46,147 nt of DNA from Akkermansia muciniphila (GCA_945883495.1 CAMCXS010000046.1:1-46147), one strand, 5' to 3'. Shown: positions 26,774-35,930, numbered from the stretch's first letter. A program made the numbers and translations. Notes: generated by a model from the sequence alone, not told the origin.

Positions 26774-27622
26774 TCAATGATGCTCTTCGTCGTGAGCGGT
26801 GGAGAGCTTGATATAGACCGAGCAGAGAAGGACAAACACCATCGCCTGCAAGAGCCCGACCAACAGCTCCATGAAATAGAAAGGAATGGGAAAAATGATT
26901 GCCGCGAGGAAGGCCCCGATGCCTCCCCACTTGTCACCGATCGCACCCATCGTGTGCAGCAGCGTCTCGCCGGCATACATGTTCCCGAACAACCGGAGGG
27001 AGAGTGACAGCGGCCGGAATGCGATGGAGACCAACTCAATGATCCCCACCATGAAGAAGACCAGCGCCACGAATGCGCCCATGACACCCTTCATCCCGCC
27101 CTTAGGCTCAAACGTATGCTTCAAGAAGCCCATCACACCAACTTCCTGGATCGTGATCGCGCCCCAAACCACCATGAAGACCGCCGCGATCCCGAGAGTC
27201 AGGTTCAAGTCAGCCGTCGGCCCGCGAAATACCGGCACCGACACATGCTTCACCGTCATCCATGCGGTGCCCTCGCCCCATCCCACCGTGCCGACCCCGG
27301 GAATCAAGCCCGACCAGTTAGAAATCAGAACGAAGATAAAGATCGTAGCCAGCAGCGGAAACACCTTGGGCGCCACGTGCTTGCCGACAATGGCCTCGAT
27401 TTGCGTGTAGAGCACATCCACCACCGCCTCGAACGCATTTTGCGCCGGATGCGGCACCAACGTCATCTTGTTCGTTGCCTTGGAAGCCAAGTAAAGAATG
27501 CCGACGGTCAGCAGCGCGGCCACGAAAATCGAGTTGGTCAGCCAATCGGCAAAAGGCAGCCTCTCCGCCTGGATGGAGACTGCCAGCAACGAGTTCAATT
27601 CGAGCAATGCGAGGCTTTGCAT
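26774..27622 (-). CDS. atpB: F-type ATP synthase subunit a
   Basis: A 282-residue proton-channel subunit and first gene of the operon. The essential Arg is in 'PLSLSLRLFGNMYAGE' (about residues 215-230), with multiple membrane helices and a His-rich C-terminal end ('STAHDEEHH'). It pairs with the c ring to form the proton half-channels. No atpI or atpZ gene precedes it; the upstream region is non-coding and holds a CRP-type palindrome. Confidence 0.95.
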   Translation of the reverse strand: MQSLALLELNSLLAVSIQAERLPFADWLTNSIFVAALLTVGILYLASKATNKMTLVPHPAQNAFEAVVDVLYTQIEAIVGKHVAPKVFPLLATIFIFVLISNWSGLIPGVGTVGWGEGTAWMTVKHVSVPVFRGPTADLNLTLGIAAVFMVVWGAITIQEVGVMGFLKHTFEPKGGMKGVMGAFVALVFFMVGIIELVSIAFRPLSLSLRLFGNMYAGETLLHTMGAIGDKWGGIGAFLAAIIFPIPFYFMELLVGLLQAMVFVLLCSVYIKLSTAHDEEHH

Positions 27623-27725
27623 TTCGCTTTCAGGTCGTGTTCCGGCTTCACGGAAGGGGTTGTCAACCGTAGAACGACGACCGGAACTTCAGGTAAGGCT
27701 CACGGTTTGATGAGGCAACTTCTAA

Positions 27726-27743
27726 TTGTGAAATTTTTCACAA
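27726..27743. promoter_or_regulatory. CRP/FNR-family operator-like palindrome upstream of atpB
   Basis: TTGTGAAATTTTTCACAA has perfect 6-bp half-sites TTGTGA / TCACAA around a 6-bp spacer, an exact match to the TGTGA-N6-TCACA pattern of CRP-type regulators. It lies about 103 bp upstream of the atpB start and about 46 bp after the stop of the other minus-strand gene, in an A/T-rich island of an otherwise GC-rich region. Confidence 0.6.
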
Positions 27744-27789
27744 AGTCTGCCCCACCCCGTGGAGCCCCCCGTCGAATCCTCGCGCGCTG

Positions 27790-28719
27790 CTAGGACTCTT
27801 GGTGACCACCCAGCAGGACACCTAATTCCAGGAACTTCTGTTCCAGCGCCTCAAACCAAGCATCATCCCCCATCTCCGCCCTCCGCCCCCGAAACGCTTC
27901 AATTTCCTCTTCCAGCTGATCTCGACGCGCCCGCTGTTCCGCCGTCAGACCCCGGTCCGCCGCGCTTGGGACAAGGTGCAAGCGCCGCGCCCGCCCGCCA
28001 TCCGCAGCCGTTCCATCCGCGCTTTTCCGCACCACGCGCAGCCCTTCAAACCAATCTGCACGGGTGCCTTTGCCATCGCCATTGTCGTCAATCAGCGCGT
28101 GCTCCGATGCCAACCGCCGGTCCTGCTCATAAAACTCGGCCGTGCGTTGCGCCCCCACCAAAAACGCCTCCAAAATCGAGACCGCGCCGTCCCGGTTCAA
28201 ATCCGCGAGCGGCTCCCGGAGCGCCTCCGCCAAATGTCCGCCAAACCGCGTCACCACCACTTCACTCCCGCTCTGCGTCGCCGTGATGATTACCCGATTC
28301 TTCGCCGACAACGCCGGCAAAAAGGGGCCACTGCACTCGCCCGTGTGGATCAGAATCAAAGGGTTCGTCCGCCCCGCCAACCACGAAGCGAGTTCTGGCG
28401 CGGACACATCCGGCCCCTCCAAATTGAACTTCGCCGTCCGGCCATCGAAGGTGCCATGCCCAATGAGAACCATCCAAAGTTCCACCGCCTGCTCCGATCC
28501 ACACGCCGCTTGAAGTGCGTCCCGGCTTCGGATCTCGAGAACGTTCAGATCGCCTGCTCGTTCCGCTTCCGATCTCCAGCTCTCCGCCTGCGCCGCGAAC
28601 TCCTTGGCAAACCGCTCCTCCCCGGGAGCTCCCATCACCAGCCAGAGCTGCCTCTGCTCCGGTTCCGCTCCCATCGCGGAAGCCACCAGCGCCCAAGCGA
28701 GGAGGACAAACCGCTTCAT
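27790..28719 (-). CDS. Secreted clan CD (caspase/legumain-like) peptidase homologue with EF-hand-like loops
   Basis: About 309 residues from the ATG at 28719, which gives a signal peptide (MKRFVLLAWALVASAMGA) and abuts the upstream stop. The catalytic-dyad candidates are His in 'VLIGHGTFDG' and Cys in 'LIHTGECSGPFL', the two motifs of clan CD cysteine peptidases (C13-like). Two calcium-loop-like segments follow ('DLNRDGAVSILEAF', 'DDNGDGKGTRADWF'). A charged C-terminal helix ends the protein. Activity is inferred, not certain. It is last in an operon with the amidotransferase-like and DUF4175 genes. Confidence 0.7.
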   Translation of the reverse strand: MKRFVLLAWALVASAMGAEPEQRQLWLVMGAPGEERFAKEFAAQAESWRSEAERAGDLNVLEIRSRDALQAACGSEQAVELWMVLIGHGTFDGRTAKFNLEGPDVSAPELASWLAGRTNPLILIHTGECSGPFLPALSAKNRVIITATQSGSEVVVTRFGGHLAEALREPLADLNRDGAVSILEAFLVGAQRTAEFYEQDRRLASEHALIDDNGDGKGTRADWFEGLRVVRKSADGTAADGGRARRLHLVPSAADRGLTAEQRARRDQLEEEIEAFRGRRAEMGDDAWFEALEQKFLELGVLLGGHQES

Positions 28720-31037
28720 GCCAATCCTTTCCATCGCCGAATCCCCCACTCCGCCGCAACCAAGACGATCGCCAGCAAAAACCACAACGGATGATGCCAA
28801 GCCGGGTTGGTCACCGTCTCCACCACCGGCACATCCATGTTCGCGGCGCGCCGCACGAAATCATTGAGCCCGTTCCACTCGATCACCCGGCCTCCGGTGC
28901 GCTGCGCCAGCGCTTCCAAGACCGCGCGGTTCGGCGCCAAGGAGGCAAATTCCTCCGACGCGGGATTCCAAGCCCAGCCCGCTTGTCCGGTCCCCAGTTC
29001 CACCGCGTTCCCCTGCGGATCGCTCCCGTTCACGATGGCGCGCACCTGCCACGCCCCCGGCTCCGGGCAGACGAATTCCGCGCTGAACAGCCCCGGCTCT
29101 TCCAGGCTCTGCTCCGCGAACAGCTTTACGGGGTCCTTCCCGCCAGCCCGGCTCACCTCGAGACTCACCGAGGCGTTTTCTTCCGGTCGCCACGCCTTGG
29201 TACGAACCCGAACCTCGATCTTCCGCGTCGCCGGCTCGTCCGCGCCAGCCCAAGCCGTCGTGACTTGGACAAAGCCAGGCACGCCGGAAACCAGCCAGCG
29301 CAACACTTGGCGCCACCACGTTTCCATGTCCTTGCGCAAGGCCGCGTCCTCCATGCCCCAGCGCCAAATGTCGCCAATCATCAGCGCGCCAGCCCGCCCT
29401 TCGCCAAAGGTATGCACCGCCAACGCAGGCGATTCGTCCCCGGACTCCGTGACCGCTATAGCCAACACCGTGGCCCCCGGCTTCACAGACCCAACGTAGT
29501 TGATCGACTGAAACGCCGGCAGATACGCGAGCCGTTTCTCTTCTTCGTCCTGGGTCAACCGCAACCGCACCCACGGCTCCAAAAGGCCTTCCCGGGTCAG
29601 CCTGAAGTTCGCCGGCAGCGCTTCATCGCCCTGGTCAGCTTGATCCAAATACACCGGCAACAATCGCTCCATCGGCGTCCGCTGATACCCGCCGAGCTGC
29701 AACGACTCCTGCCCGCCCAACATCAGCAGCGCCCCGCCCCTACGCGCCACATATGCCTCCAGCAAACTCAGTTGATCCGCCGTAAAAAACTCCGCCTCCA
29801 GATCATCCAGAATGATCGCGTCGTATTCCGGAAACAGCTCTTCTCGCTCCTTGGGAAACCCATCGCGCAATTCCTCCGCGTCCCGTGTGTTGAGCCGTTG
29901 CAAAACCGGTTTGTCGTAACTCTCCCCCTCGGCCGCATCACCTTGGAAGCCGCGAAACAGCGGGTTCGTGGTCTCGCCGGCCCGGCCCCGCCATTCAAAT
30001 TTGGGCTCGCGCTTGGCCAGCCGAATCAGGGACACCAAATCCAGCTCTTCGTCCCGTTGCACCGCCCGATTCAAGAACTTGTATTCCCAATTCGGACGTC
30101 CGCCAACATAGAGAACCCGGTAATCTCCGCGTCCCATGTCGACCACCAAATCGCGCGCGTTGTTGCGATCCGTGATCTCCGTGACGCCCTCCGCCTCCGG
30201 CCGGGCCACCACCCGATACGCCGAGATCCCCGAAGCCGCGCCGCGAAACCGGAGCCGGGTCGAAATCGATTGCGAGTCACTTGTGATCGGAACGCGTTCC
30301 ACCGCCATCTCTTTGCCCGCCGGATCGAGCACTTGGAGGCGGCATGTTTGCCCCGCCACCCCCGAAGCCGTAGCCTGCACGGAAACCGTGACCGGCGCAT
30401 CCTCAAACCCGCTTTCAGAAACCGACAAACCCGTGATCGCGAGATCGGCCCCTTTCGGCGCTTGGCCCACCACGACGGGGAAAACCGGAACGCCCGGGTT
30501 TGCTTTTTCCAGCCGTTCCCGGTCCGTCGCGTTCCCGTCGCTGAAGAGCAAAATCCCTGCGAGCGGCCGCCGGGCGTAGCGCTGCCGCACCCCGTCCAGC
30601 GCGGCGCCGAGATCGGAACGGCTCGCCTGCAAATCGACCGACTCCGTTTGCACCAGCCGATCCCCGAACACGAAGCTCTCCACCCGGAACAGATCGCGCA
30701 ACCCTGCCAGCCACGATCCCGCCTCCTCGCGCGCCGAGGTCAGTTGAGCGGGCAAGTTGCGCCCTTCGTGTACCTGCATCCCTGAGCCGTTGTCCACCAG
30801 CAGGACGAAGTCGTTGGTGCCGCGTTTGGGATGACGATGCACCAACGTCGGCTCCAGCCAGAGCAGGGCGAGGATCGCGAGGATCGCGAACTTCAGCCCC
30901 GCGCAAACCCAGTTCCACGGCGAGGGCAGTCCGGGCCGCCGGTAAGCCTGCCACACGACCCAGGCCGCAACCAAAATCCCGGCCGCGGTGAGCCACCAAG
31001 GGGCGCTGCCGCTGGCGAAGGTGAGTTGTTCTCCCAT
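28716..31037 (-). CDS. VWA / glutamine-amidotransferase-like membrane protein
   Basis: 773 residues from the ATG at 31037; an upstream in-frame ATG would add 66 residues overlapping the DUF4175 gene. Two N-terminal membrane helices ('WWLTAAGILVAAWVVW', 'LKFAILAILALLWLE') are followed by a VWA-like domain with a degenerate MIDAS ('LLVDNGSGM', 'LLFSDGN'), a class-I amidotransferase-like fold lacking a clear nucleophile Cys ('YDAIILDDLEAEFFTADQL', 'GGALLMLGGQES') and a C-terminal helix ('HPLWFLLAIVLVAAEWGI'). Members usually sit with MoxR/DUF58/DUF4175 genes in envelope-related operons. The stop overlaps the start of the next gene. Confidence 0.75.
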   Translation of the reverse strand: MGEQLTFASGSAPWWLTAAGILVAAWVVWQAYRRPGLPSPWNWVCAGLKFAILAILALLWLEPTLVHRHPKRGTNDFVLLVDNGSGMQVHEGRNLPAQLTSAREEAGSWLAGLRDLFRVESFVFGDRLVQTESVDLQASRSDLGAALDGVRQRYARRPLAGILLFSDGNATDRERLEKANPGVPVFPVVVGQAPKGADLAITGLSVSESGFEDAPVTVSVQATASGVAGQTCRLQVLDPAGKEMAVERVPITSDSQSISTRLRFRGAASGISAYRVVARPEAEGVTEITDRNNARDLVVDMGRGDYRVLYVGGRPNWEYKFLNRAVQRDEELDLVSLIRLAKREPKFEWRGRAGETTNPLFRGFQGDAAEGESYDKPVLQRLNTRDAEELRDGFPKEREELFPEYDAIILDDLEAEFFTADQLSLLEAYVARRGGALLMLGGQESLQLGGYQRTPMERLLPVYLDQADQGDEALPANFRLTREGLLEPWVRLRLTQDEEEKRLAYLPAFQSINYVGSVKPGATVLAIAVTESGDESPALAVHTFGEGRAGALMIGDIWRWGMEDAALRKDMETWWRQVLRWLVSGVPGFVQVTTAWAGADEPATRKIEVRVRTKAWRPEENASVSLEVSRAGGKDPVKLFAEQSLEEPGLFSAEFVCPEPGAWQVRAIVNGSDPQGNAVELGTGQAGWAWNPASEEFASLAPNRAVLEALAQRTGGRVIEWNGLNDFVRRAANMDVPVVETVTNPAWHHPLWFLLAIVLVAAEWGIRRWKGLA

Positions 31038-31054
31038 GCCGATCACGATCCAGC

Positions 31055-34000
31055 TCACTGACCGGCTGCGAGACGCTCGTAATATTGACGGACCAATTCG
31101 CGGAACGGCCCCGGAACCGGATCGCGATCGACCGGCACCAGCGGGTTGTCCTTCTCCACCCGGGCCAACGCTTCGCTGACGTCTTGCCGCAATTCGACCA
31201 TGGGCTGCAGCAATTGCATTTTCACCAAGTCCCATTGCGGGGCCGTGGCGTCTTTTTCGCGGAACTCGCGGCGCCAGACCCGGGCACGGTCGAGAATCCC
31301 GGCGGTGTCCGCCTGCAACTCAGGGGAGGTCAACATCTGCTCCAATCGACGAAGTCCATCGGCAAACTCTTCGTAACCTTGTCCCGTGAGCGGGCCCGGC
31401 TCAGGCGTTTCCGGAACGGCTTCGAAGAACGGTTTGTCGCTGCCGGACTGATTGGGAGTGCCTTGTGTCTTTTCGCCGGGTTTGGGTGCGGAGGCCATTT
31501 CGTTCTCAACGGATTCGATCAACCCATCGAGCTCCTTGCGCGCGGCTCGCAACGCATCGCCTTCGCTTCCCAGAACCGCTTCGGCAGCCTTCTCCACGCC
31601 TTCTTGCAGCCGATCAATGGCGCGCGCCGCCGCTCGTTCCTGCTCCTGAGCTTCCGCCATCGCGCCGTATTTGCTGAATCGCGCGGCTTGTTCGAGCGAT
31701 TCCACCGGGCTCTCCTCGCGGACGTCGCGGACCGCTTCGTACATCGCATCGGAAAGGACTGGCTCAGATTCCTCGGCCTGCTCGGAAACCTGGCGCATCC
31801 GGTCGAGGAACTTCTCCAGCGCCTCCTTCTGCTCGCTCAAACCGTTGGCGAGTTCTTGCCGGTCCACCTCCTCATTGCCCATCGCCCGGGCTGGAGCTTT
31901 GTCGAGCTGCTCGCCCAGCTTCTGTTCCGTTTCCGCCAACTGCCGAGCCTCTTGCCGCATCTCGCGCATCTCTTCGGCAAAGCGTTGCCCGGCTTTCTGG
32001 CGGAACTCTTCCTGGGTCTCCTGCAAGTTCTCCTGGGCACGGCGCGCCGAGTTCGCGGCAGCGGAGAGCTCTTGACGCTCCAGTTGCTCGCCCGCTTCCC
32101 GCACCTGCTCGCGCGCGGTGCGAAGTTCTTGGCTCTCCTGGCTCATGCGCTCAGCGTTCTTTTCGGATTCCATCCGCTCCAGAAGATCATCCACGTCGCG
32201 CAGCATCTCCTCTTGTTCCTGGCGGAGGCGTTCCAAACGCCGTTCCAACTCTTCCCGTTCCGCCTCATCCTTGGCGGCCTGCAACGCAGCTTCGAGTTCC
32301 TTCATCTTCTCCGCCAAGGCTTCTTGGCGACGCGCCAGCTCCTTGAGACGTGCCAGCACTTCGAGATTCTCTTCCTGCGCCGTGTTCTCCTCCTTGCTGG
32401 CGTGGCGCTCGGATTCGTAGCGATTCTCGTTTTCCTTGAGTTCGAGTTGCATCAGCTGGCGCTGTTGGCTGCCGCGTTGCTCTCCGGAGGAGGAACTCTT
32501 CGATTGCGTGACCTGCGTTTCCCGGGCTTCCGCAGCGAGCAAATGTTGATACGCGGCGCGCTCCAGCGCTTGGGCGCTCGCCAACGCGGATTCCTTCTGT
32601 TTGGGAACTTCGCCCAACGCCTTGGCCGCTTCCTCCATCTTCTTTTTCGCGGATTCCAGCGCTTCCCGGATCTGCGAATCCTCGACCTCCTCCAGCGCGG
32701 TCTCGACGTTCTTCGCCACCACCTTCTGCCCCTCCCGGACGACCTTCACGTCGGAAAGTTGAGATTCGATGCCACGCGTTCCCGCTTCCCGGGTCACCTT
32801 CCACGTCGCGCTCAGAATCTCCTTCTGCTGCTGCCGCAATTCCCCGCTCTGACTCCCCTTCCCTTTTCCGGAGGATTCCCCCTGCTGCACCCCTTCCCGG
32901 AAGGCATGTTCCCAATCGCGCACCTCGGCGAAAAAGAGATCGCTCTCCGTACGACGCGTCTTCCCATCCGGCCCCACGTCTTCGGCCCACAGGTGATAAC
33001 TCACGAGCTGCTGCGGTTTGGCGTCCAACTGTTCGAGCGCCAACAGCGTCGATAGCTGATGCGATTCCTTCGGTTTGAGTCCGGCCTGCGCCAGCAAAAT
33101 GGTTTCGGTCCGTTCCCCCACCGTTACCGTGGCGCCGACTTTGCCCAATCCCAGATCATCCCAAACCTTCCCTTGGAGCATGACCTCTTCCAATGCGGAC
33201 ACCTCAGTATCCCGCCCCGGGAAGGCCAATTCCAACTTCGGCGGCTCGTTGCGCTTCACCTTCACCGTCAACCAGGGCGGATCGACGTTGACCCGGTCGG
33301 CCGCATCCACGAGGTGGACGCGATACCGGCGATCGGCCTCCGGACGAACGGAGGCGGTGAGGACTCTCGGATTCTCCTGGCTGGCGGTGAGGGGGATCGA
33401 CTTGCCGTCTTCGCCGTAGAGTTCGGCGGCGGCGACCGGATGATTCACCGTCAACGAAAACGCCACTTCGGAGCCTTCCAACGCGCTCACCTTGCGAACG
33501 TCCTGCAACGTCACCGGCTCCTGCTTCGCGTAAGCCGGGGGCGTCACGGTCGCATCGGCCCGCTCAAGCCGCGGCAACTCATAGACACCAACGGAGAACG
33601 TCTCCGAGGTGCCCACGCCGTGGACCACACGATACCGCACCGGTTGCTCCACGGACGGCACCACCGCCGCAAACACCGGATCCTCCAACGCCCGGCGCAT
33701 CTCAAACGTCCGGCCCAACGTCTCCCCACTCGCGGCATCAAGGAGTTCCACCGTCGCCGTCTCCGGGACTGAATCCGGGAAACGCGCTTCGACGATCAGC
33801 TTGGCGCCCTTTTCCACCTCGGTGTCTCCCGGCTTCACCTCGATCGCCAACGCCGGAACCGCGCTCGGCGAAGCAGTGCTGGCGACCCGTTCCGGGGTAT
33901 CGATCGATTGCAGGTGCACGCCCAGCATGCAGAGGGTCAACCATGCGGCGCCTTGGAGCACGGGCCAACGCCATTCGTGGCGGCCGCGAGTCACGGCCGT

Positions 34001-34405
34001 CCAATCGTGTTCCGTCGAGTGCGTCAGCGTCTCCAAAAAGAGCCGCTCCTCCAAATACCCCTGTGAGGCGCCGCGCGCCGGTTCGGGAAGATCAAGAGCC
34101 GTGAGGAGCCGTCCACGCAGATCCGGGAACCGGGCTTCAATCCGCCGGGCCATGGCCTTGATGTCGAACGGCCAACGCCCCGCCACGCGCCGCGCCGCCC
34201 AAACCGACCACGAGGCACCGATCAACCAAGCGATTCCCGTTCCCGGAGGCGGAGTCGCCTGTTGCCGCATCCAAGCCCACAGCAGCAACCCGGAAAGCAG
34301 CGCCACGCCCATGGCCACCAATCCCACCCAGCGACGCCGGACCTCGCTCTCGGCGTAAAACACCGGATCCAGCCGCTTCAAGAGCAGTTGACGAGGAGAA
34401 GGCAA
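31055..34405 (-). CDS. DUF4175-family membrane protein with long coiled coil
   Basis: A 1116-residue protein. Two N-terminal membrane helices ('LVAMGVALLSGLLLWAWM', 'GIAWLIGASWSVWAARRVAG') are followed by a third after about residue 150, then beta-rich repeats (about 190-480) and a very long Glu/Gln/Arg-rich coiled coil (about 510-960, for example 'LERRLERLRQEQEEMLRDVD'). The layout matches DUF4175 proteins. It is the first gene of a three-gene operon with a 17-bp gap to the amidotransferase-like gene. The usual MoxR ATPase and DUF58 partners are not present here. Function unknown; an envelope scaffold is a guess. Confidence 0.8.
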   Translation of the reverse strand: MPSPRQLLLKRLDPVFYAESEVRRRWVGLVAMGVALLSGLLLWAWMRQQATPPPGTGIAWLIGASWSVWAARRVAGRWPFDIKAMARRIEARFPDLRGRLLTALDLPEPARGASQGYLEERLFLETLTHSTEHDWTAVTRGRHEWRWPVLQGAAWLTLCMLGVHLQSIDTPERVASTASPSAVPALAIEVKPGDTEVEKGAKLIVEARFPDSVPETATVELLDAASGETLGRTFEMRRALEDPVFAAVVPSVEQPVRYRVVHGVGTSETFSVGVYELPRLERADATVTPPAYAKQEPVTLQDVRKVSALEGSEVAFSLTVNHPVAAAELYGEDGKSIPLTASQENPRVLTASVRPEADRRYRVHLVDAADRVNVDPPWLTVKVKRNEPPKLELAFPGRDTEVSALEEVMLQGKVWDDLGLGKVGATVTVGERTETILLAQAGLKPKESHQLSTLLALEQLDAKPQQLVSYHLWAEDVGPDGKTRRTESDLFFAEVRDWEHAFREGVQQGESSGKGKGSQSGELRQQQKEILSATWKVTREAGTRGIESQLSDVKVVREGQKVVAKNVETALEEVEDSQIREALESAKKKMEEAAKALGEVPKQKESALASAQALERAAYQHLLAAEARETQVTQSKSSSSGEQRGSQQRQLMQLELKENENRYESERHASKEENTAQEENLEVLARLKELARRQEALAEKMKELEAALQAAKDEAEREELERRLERLRQEQEEMLRDVDDLLERMESEKNAERMSQESQELRTAREQVREAGEQLERQELSAAANSARRAQENLQETQEEFRQKAGQRFAEEMREMRQEARQLAETEQKLGEQLDKAPARAMGNEEVDRQELANGLSEQKEALEKFLDRMRQVSEQAEESEPVLSDAMYEAVRDVREESPVESLEQAARFSKYGAMAEAQEQERAAARAIDRLQEGVEKAAEAVLGSEGDALRAARKELDGLIESVENEMASAPKPGEKTQGTPNQSGSDKPFFEAVPETPEPGPLTGQGYEEFADGLRRLEQMLTSPELQADTAGILDRARVWRREFREKDATAPQWDLVKMQLLQPMVELRQDVSEALARVEKDNPLVPVDRDPVPGPFRELVRQYYERLAAGQ

Positions 34406-34666
34406 AACCGCAGCGGCCCCGGCGGGAATGGGTTCAAGTCGGGTCTTTTCCCGAGGCCGACCCGCAATATGAGCAACTCGCGGGCCGTTGGCGAGGATTT
34501 TTCAGTGGCACGCGCTCCGCGCTCGCGCCGCTGACGCTCCGGCAATGGTGCTGGTCACGCCTTTCTCGCACTCCGCGTGGTCCCACGATGGCGCCGGTCA
34601 CGCCTTCCTCGAACCCAAGCTAACCAAGAAAACCGCCCGGCATGAATTCTGCTCAACCAAGAGAGG
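34406..34666. other. Intergenic stretch, no gene seen
   Basis: The upstream region of the minus-strand DUF4175 operon and the plus-strand small gene. It holds a diverged direct repeat (GTGCTGGTCACGCCTT and GCGCCGGTCACGCCTT, about 34547-34606). Promoters for both sides are expected, but no strong boxes were identified. Confidence 0.4.
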
Positions 34667-34831
34667 ATGGAACCTCCCAACGAAAAACCTCCCGAGCACC
34701 ATCCCACCGACCAGGAACGGGTCGATGAAGCCATGAAGGAATCTTTTCCCGCCAGCGATCCTCCTTCTTGGACCGCCGGGCGCGGAGATGTCCCTCCACA
34801 CCCGCCAGAGCCAGCCCCGGAACAGGATTGA
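34667..34831 (+). CDS. Small acidic protein with the ESFPASDPPSW motif
   Basis: A 54-residue protein (MEPPNEKPPEHHPTDQERVD.. ) with a good purine-rich ribosome binding site (AGAGAGG) just before the ATG. The core 'DEAMKESFPASDPPSWT' (about residues 20-36) is a short motif seen in many small bacterial proteins of unknown function. The flanks are Pro/His-rich and probably disordered. It is too short for default gene-calling thresholds and easy to miss. Confidence 0.7.
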   Translation: MEPPNEKPPEHHPTDQERVDEAMKESFPASDPPSWTAGRGDVPPHPPEPAPEQD

Positions 34832-35280
34832 CATTGCTCAGCGCCCCACCTTTCCCCTTCGATACTCGCTCGGCCGCCTTCCAGTGAGCTTTTTGACCGA
34901 CTACGATGCAAAGTCGATTGCGATTGCGAGCACCGCTTCGCTGAGCACGAGCACGATGCCAGAACGGTTTGTAAGCGCACTAATCCCCAGTCCTCCGCGT
35001 CTTCCCTCTTTTAGCAAACAATCCACGGGGCGCGGATGTGGAACAGAGAGTAACTTTTCGGCTCCAGGTCCCGCAAGTTAGCTAGCTAGAGGATCATTCG
35101 ACTTCCATCCTTGGCGTCTTAGCGTCTTGGCGTGAGGCCTCAAACATCCGTAGTTTGCATCCGTCTTTGAAAGGATCTCTCGCCCGCTTCGCTCAAGACG
35201 CCAAGACGCGAAGGACTTCGGGCCAGCAAGTTAGTCGGGAGGTTTATGAAGTCAGTAGAGAAAGTGAAGAGACTGCGGCA
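34832..35280. other. Repeat-rich intergenic stretch
   Basis: No gene is supported. It contains one copy of the GAGCAC-type repeat (34915-34959) and an inverted repeat of 11 bp, GCGTCTTGGCG (35122-35132) with CGCCAAGACGC (35199-35209), belonging to the widespread 'cgccaagacgcgaag' type of interspersed sequence. The second arm forms the apparent N-terminus of the Uma2-like frame that follows, so that part is not protein. Confidence 0.55.
34915..34959. repeat. GAGCAC-type interspersed repeat, copy 1
   Basis: CGATTGCGATTGCGAGCACC followed by GCTTCGCTGAGCACGAGCACGATGC-like sequence. A second, longer copy is at 40784-40846; the shared core is CGATTGCGAGCACCGCT..CGCTGAGCACGAGCACGATGC with a different number of GAGCAC units. 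Confidence 0.7.
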
Positions 35281-35283
35281 ACC

Positions 35284-35565
35284 ATGAAGCGGGAAAACAA
35301 GCAGTGGCCGGACCTGGTCGTGGAAGTGGCGTTGACCTCAGGTGGGATCAGCAAACGAGCGTTTTACGCCACGTTCCCCATCCCAGAACTCTGGATTTGG
35401 CGCAAGGAACAGCTCGAAGTGCCCCAGTTCGACTCCGCCACCGGCACGTACCAAGCTGCTCCGGAGAGTCGCCAACTTCCTGGAATGGATTTGGACTGGC
35501 TGGTGCAATGCTCCCGGATCGAGGCGACCAGCCAGGCGATCAAGACGTTCCGATCCAGGCTTTGA
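35284..35565 (+). pseudogene. Uma2-family (restriction-endonuclease-like) fragment, N-terminus missing
   Basis: The frame encodes the second half of a Uma2/DUF820 protein: 'WPDLVVEVALTSGGISKRAF' (catalytic Asp/Glu region, from about the 8th residue) and 'PELWIWRKEQLEVPQF', ending 'SQAIKTFRSRL'. Complete members are about 190-230 residues; only about 93 match here. The DNA upstream is an interspersed repeat, so the first half was lost or replaced. Uma2 proteins are nuclease-fold proteins of unclear role. Probably non-functional. Confidence 0.65.
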
Positions 35566-35654
35566 GGCGGCGGTGGAGCGGTTTTGGCACGGCTCAGCTG
35601 AATGATCCAGGACTCGACTTGGCAATCGTGCGGATCGATGCCAATCTGATCGAT

Positions 35655-35930
35655 ATGCCGCCTGCGATCGCCAGCACGGAAGGGGTCATTCTGAGCCGGG
35701 TGCTACGACCGGAAGAAGGGAACTTGCCGCCTGAAGCCGCAAGGTGGCTACTGCGTGTCGATTTTGACGACGCGGACCGGGCGCGAATCGCGGAACTGTA
35801 TGAAAAGGCGCGCGAGGGCACCCTGTCCGAGGTGGAAGATGCGGAGCTGGAGGACTACGGCGACGTGGGCCGGATGCTGGAGATCCTCCGGGCGAAAGCC
35901 CGCGCTACGCTTGCCAACAGCGAGCAATGA
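35655..35930 (+). CDS. Hypothetical protein partnered with an HNH endonuclease
   Basis: About 91 residues from the ATG at 35655 (the frame is open further upstream and a TTG at 35619 is possible). The conserved-looking core is 'STEGVILSRVLRPEEGNLPPEAARWLL' followed by helices 'DRARIAELYEKAREGTLSEV' and 'ILRAKARATL'. Similar small proteins are commonly encoded directly upstream of HNH nucleases, as here, with ATGA overlap to the next gene. Resembles an antitoxin or accessory subunit, but no activity is assigned. Confidence 0.7.
   Translation: MPPAIASTEGVILSRVLRPEEGNLPPEAARWLLRVDFDDADRARIAELYEKAREGTLSEVEDAELEDYGDVGRMLEILRAKARATLANSEQ

Noticed and set aside
27638-27666. Sigma-70 promoter TTGACA (27666-27661, minus strand) for atpB
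   Set aside because: The -35-like box is good, but the sequence 17 bp downstream (GGAACA) is not a -10 box and the start site would fall almost at the ATG.
28515-33055. Long plus-strand frames (756 and 656 codons) opposite the amidotransferase-like and DUF4175 genes
   Set aside because: Pro/Arg/His-rich or Leu/Phe/Arg-rich antisense translations of the real minus-strand genes, whose membrane helices, domains and coiled coil are clear.
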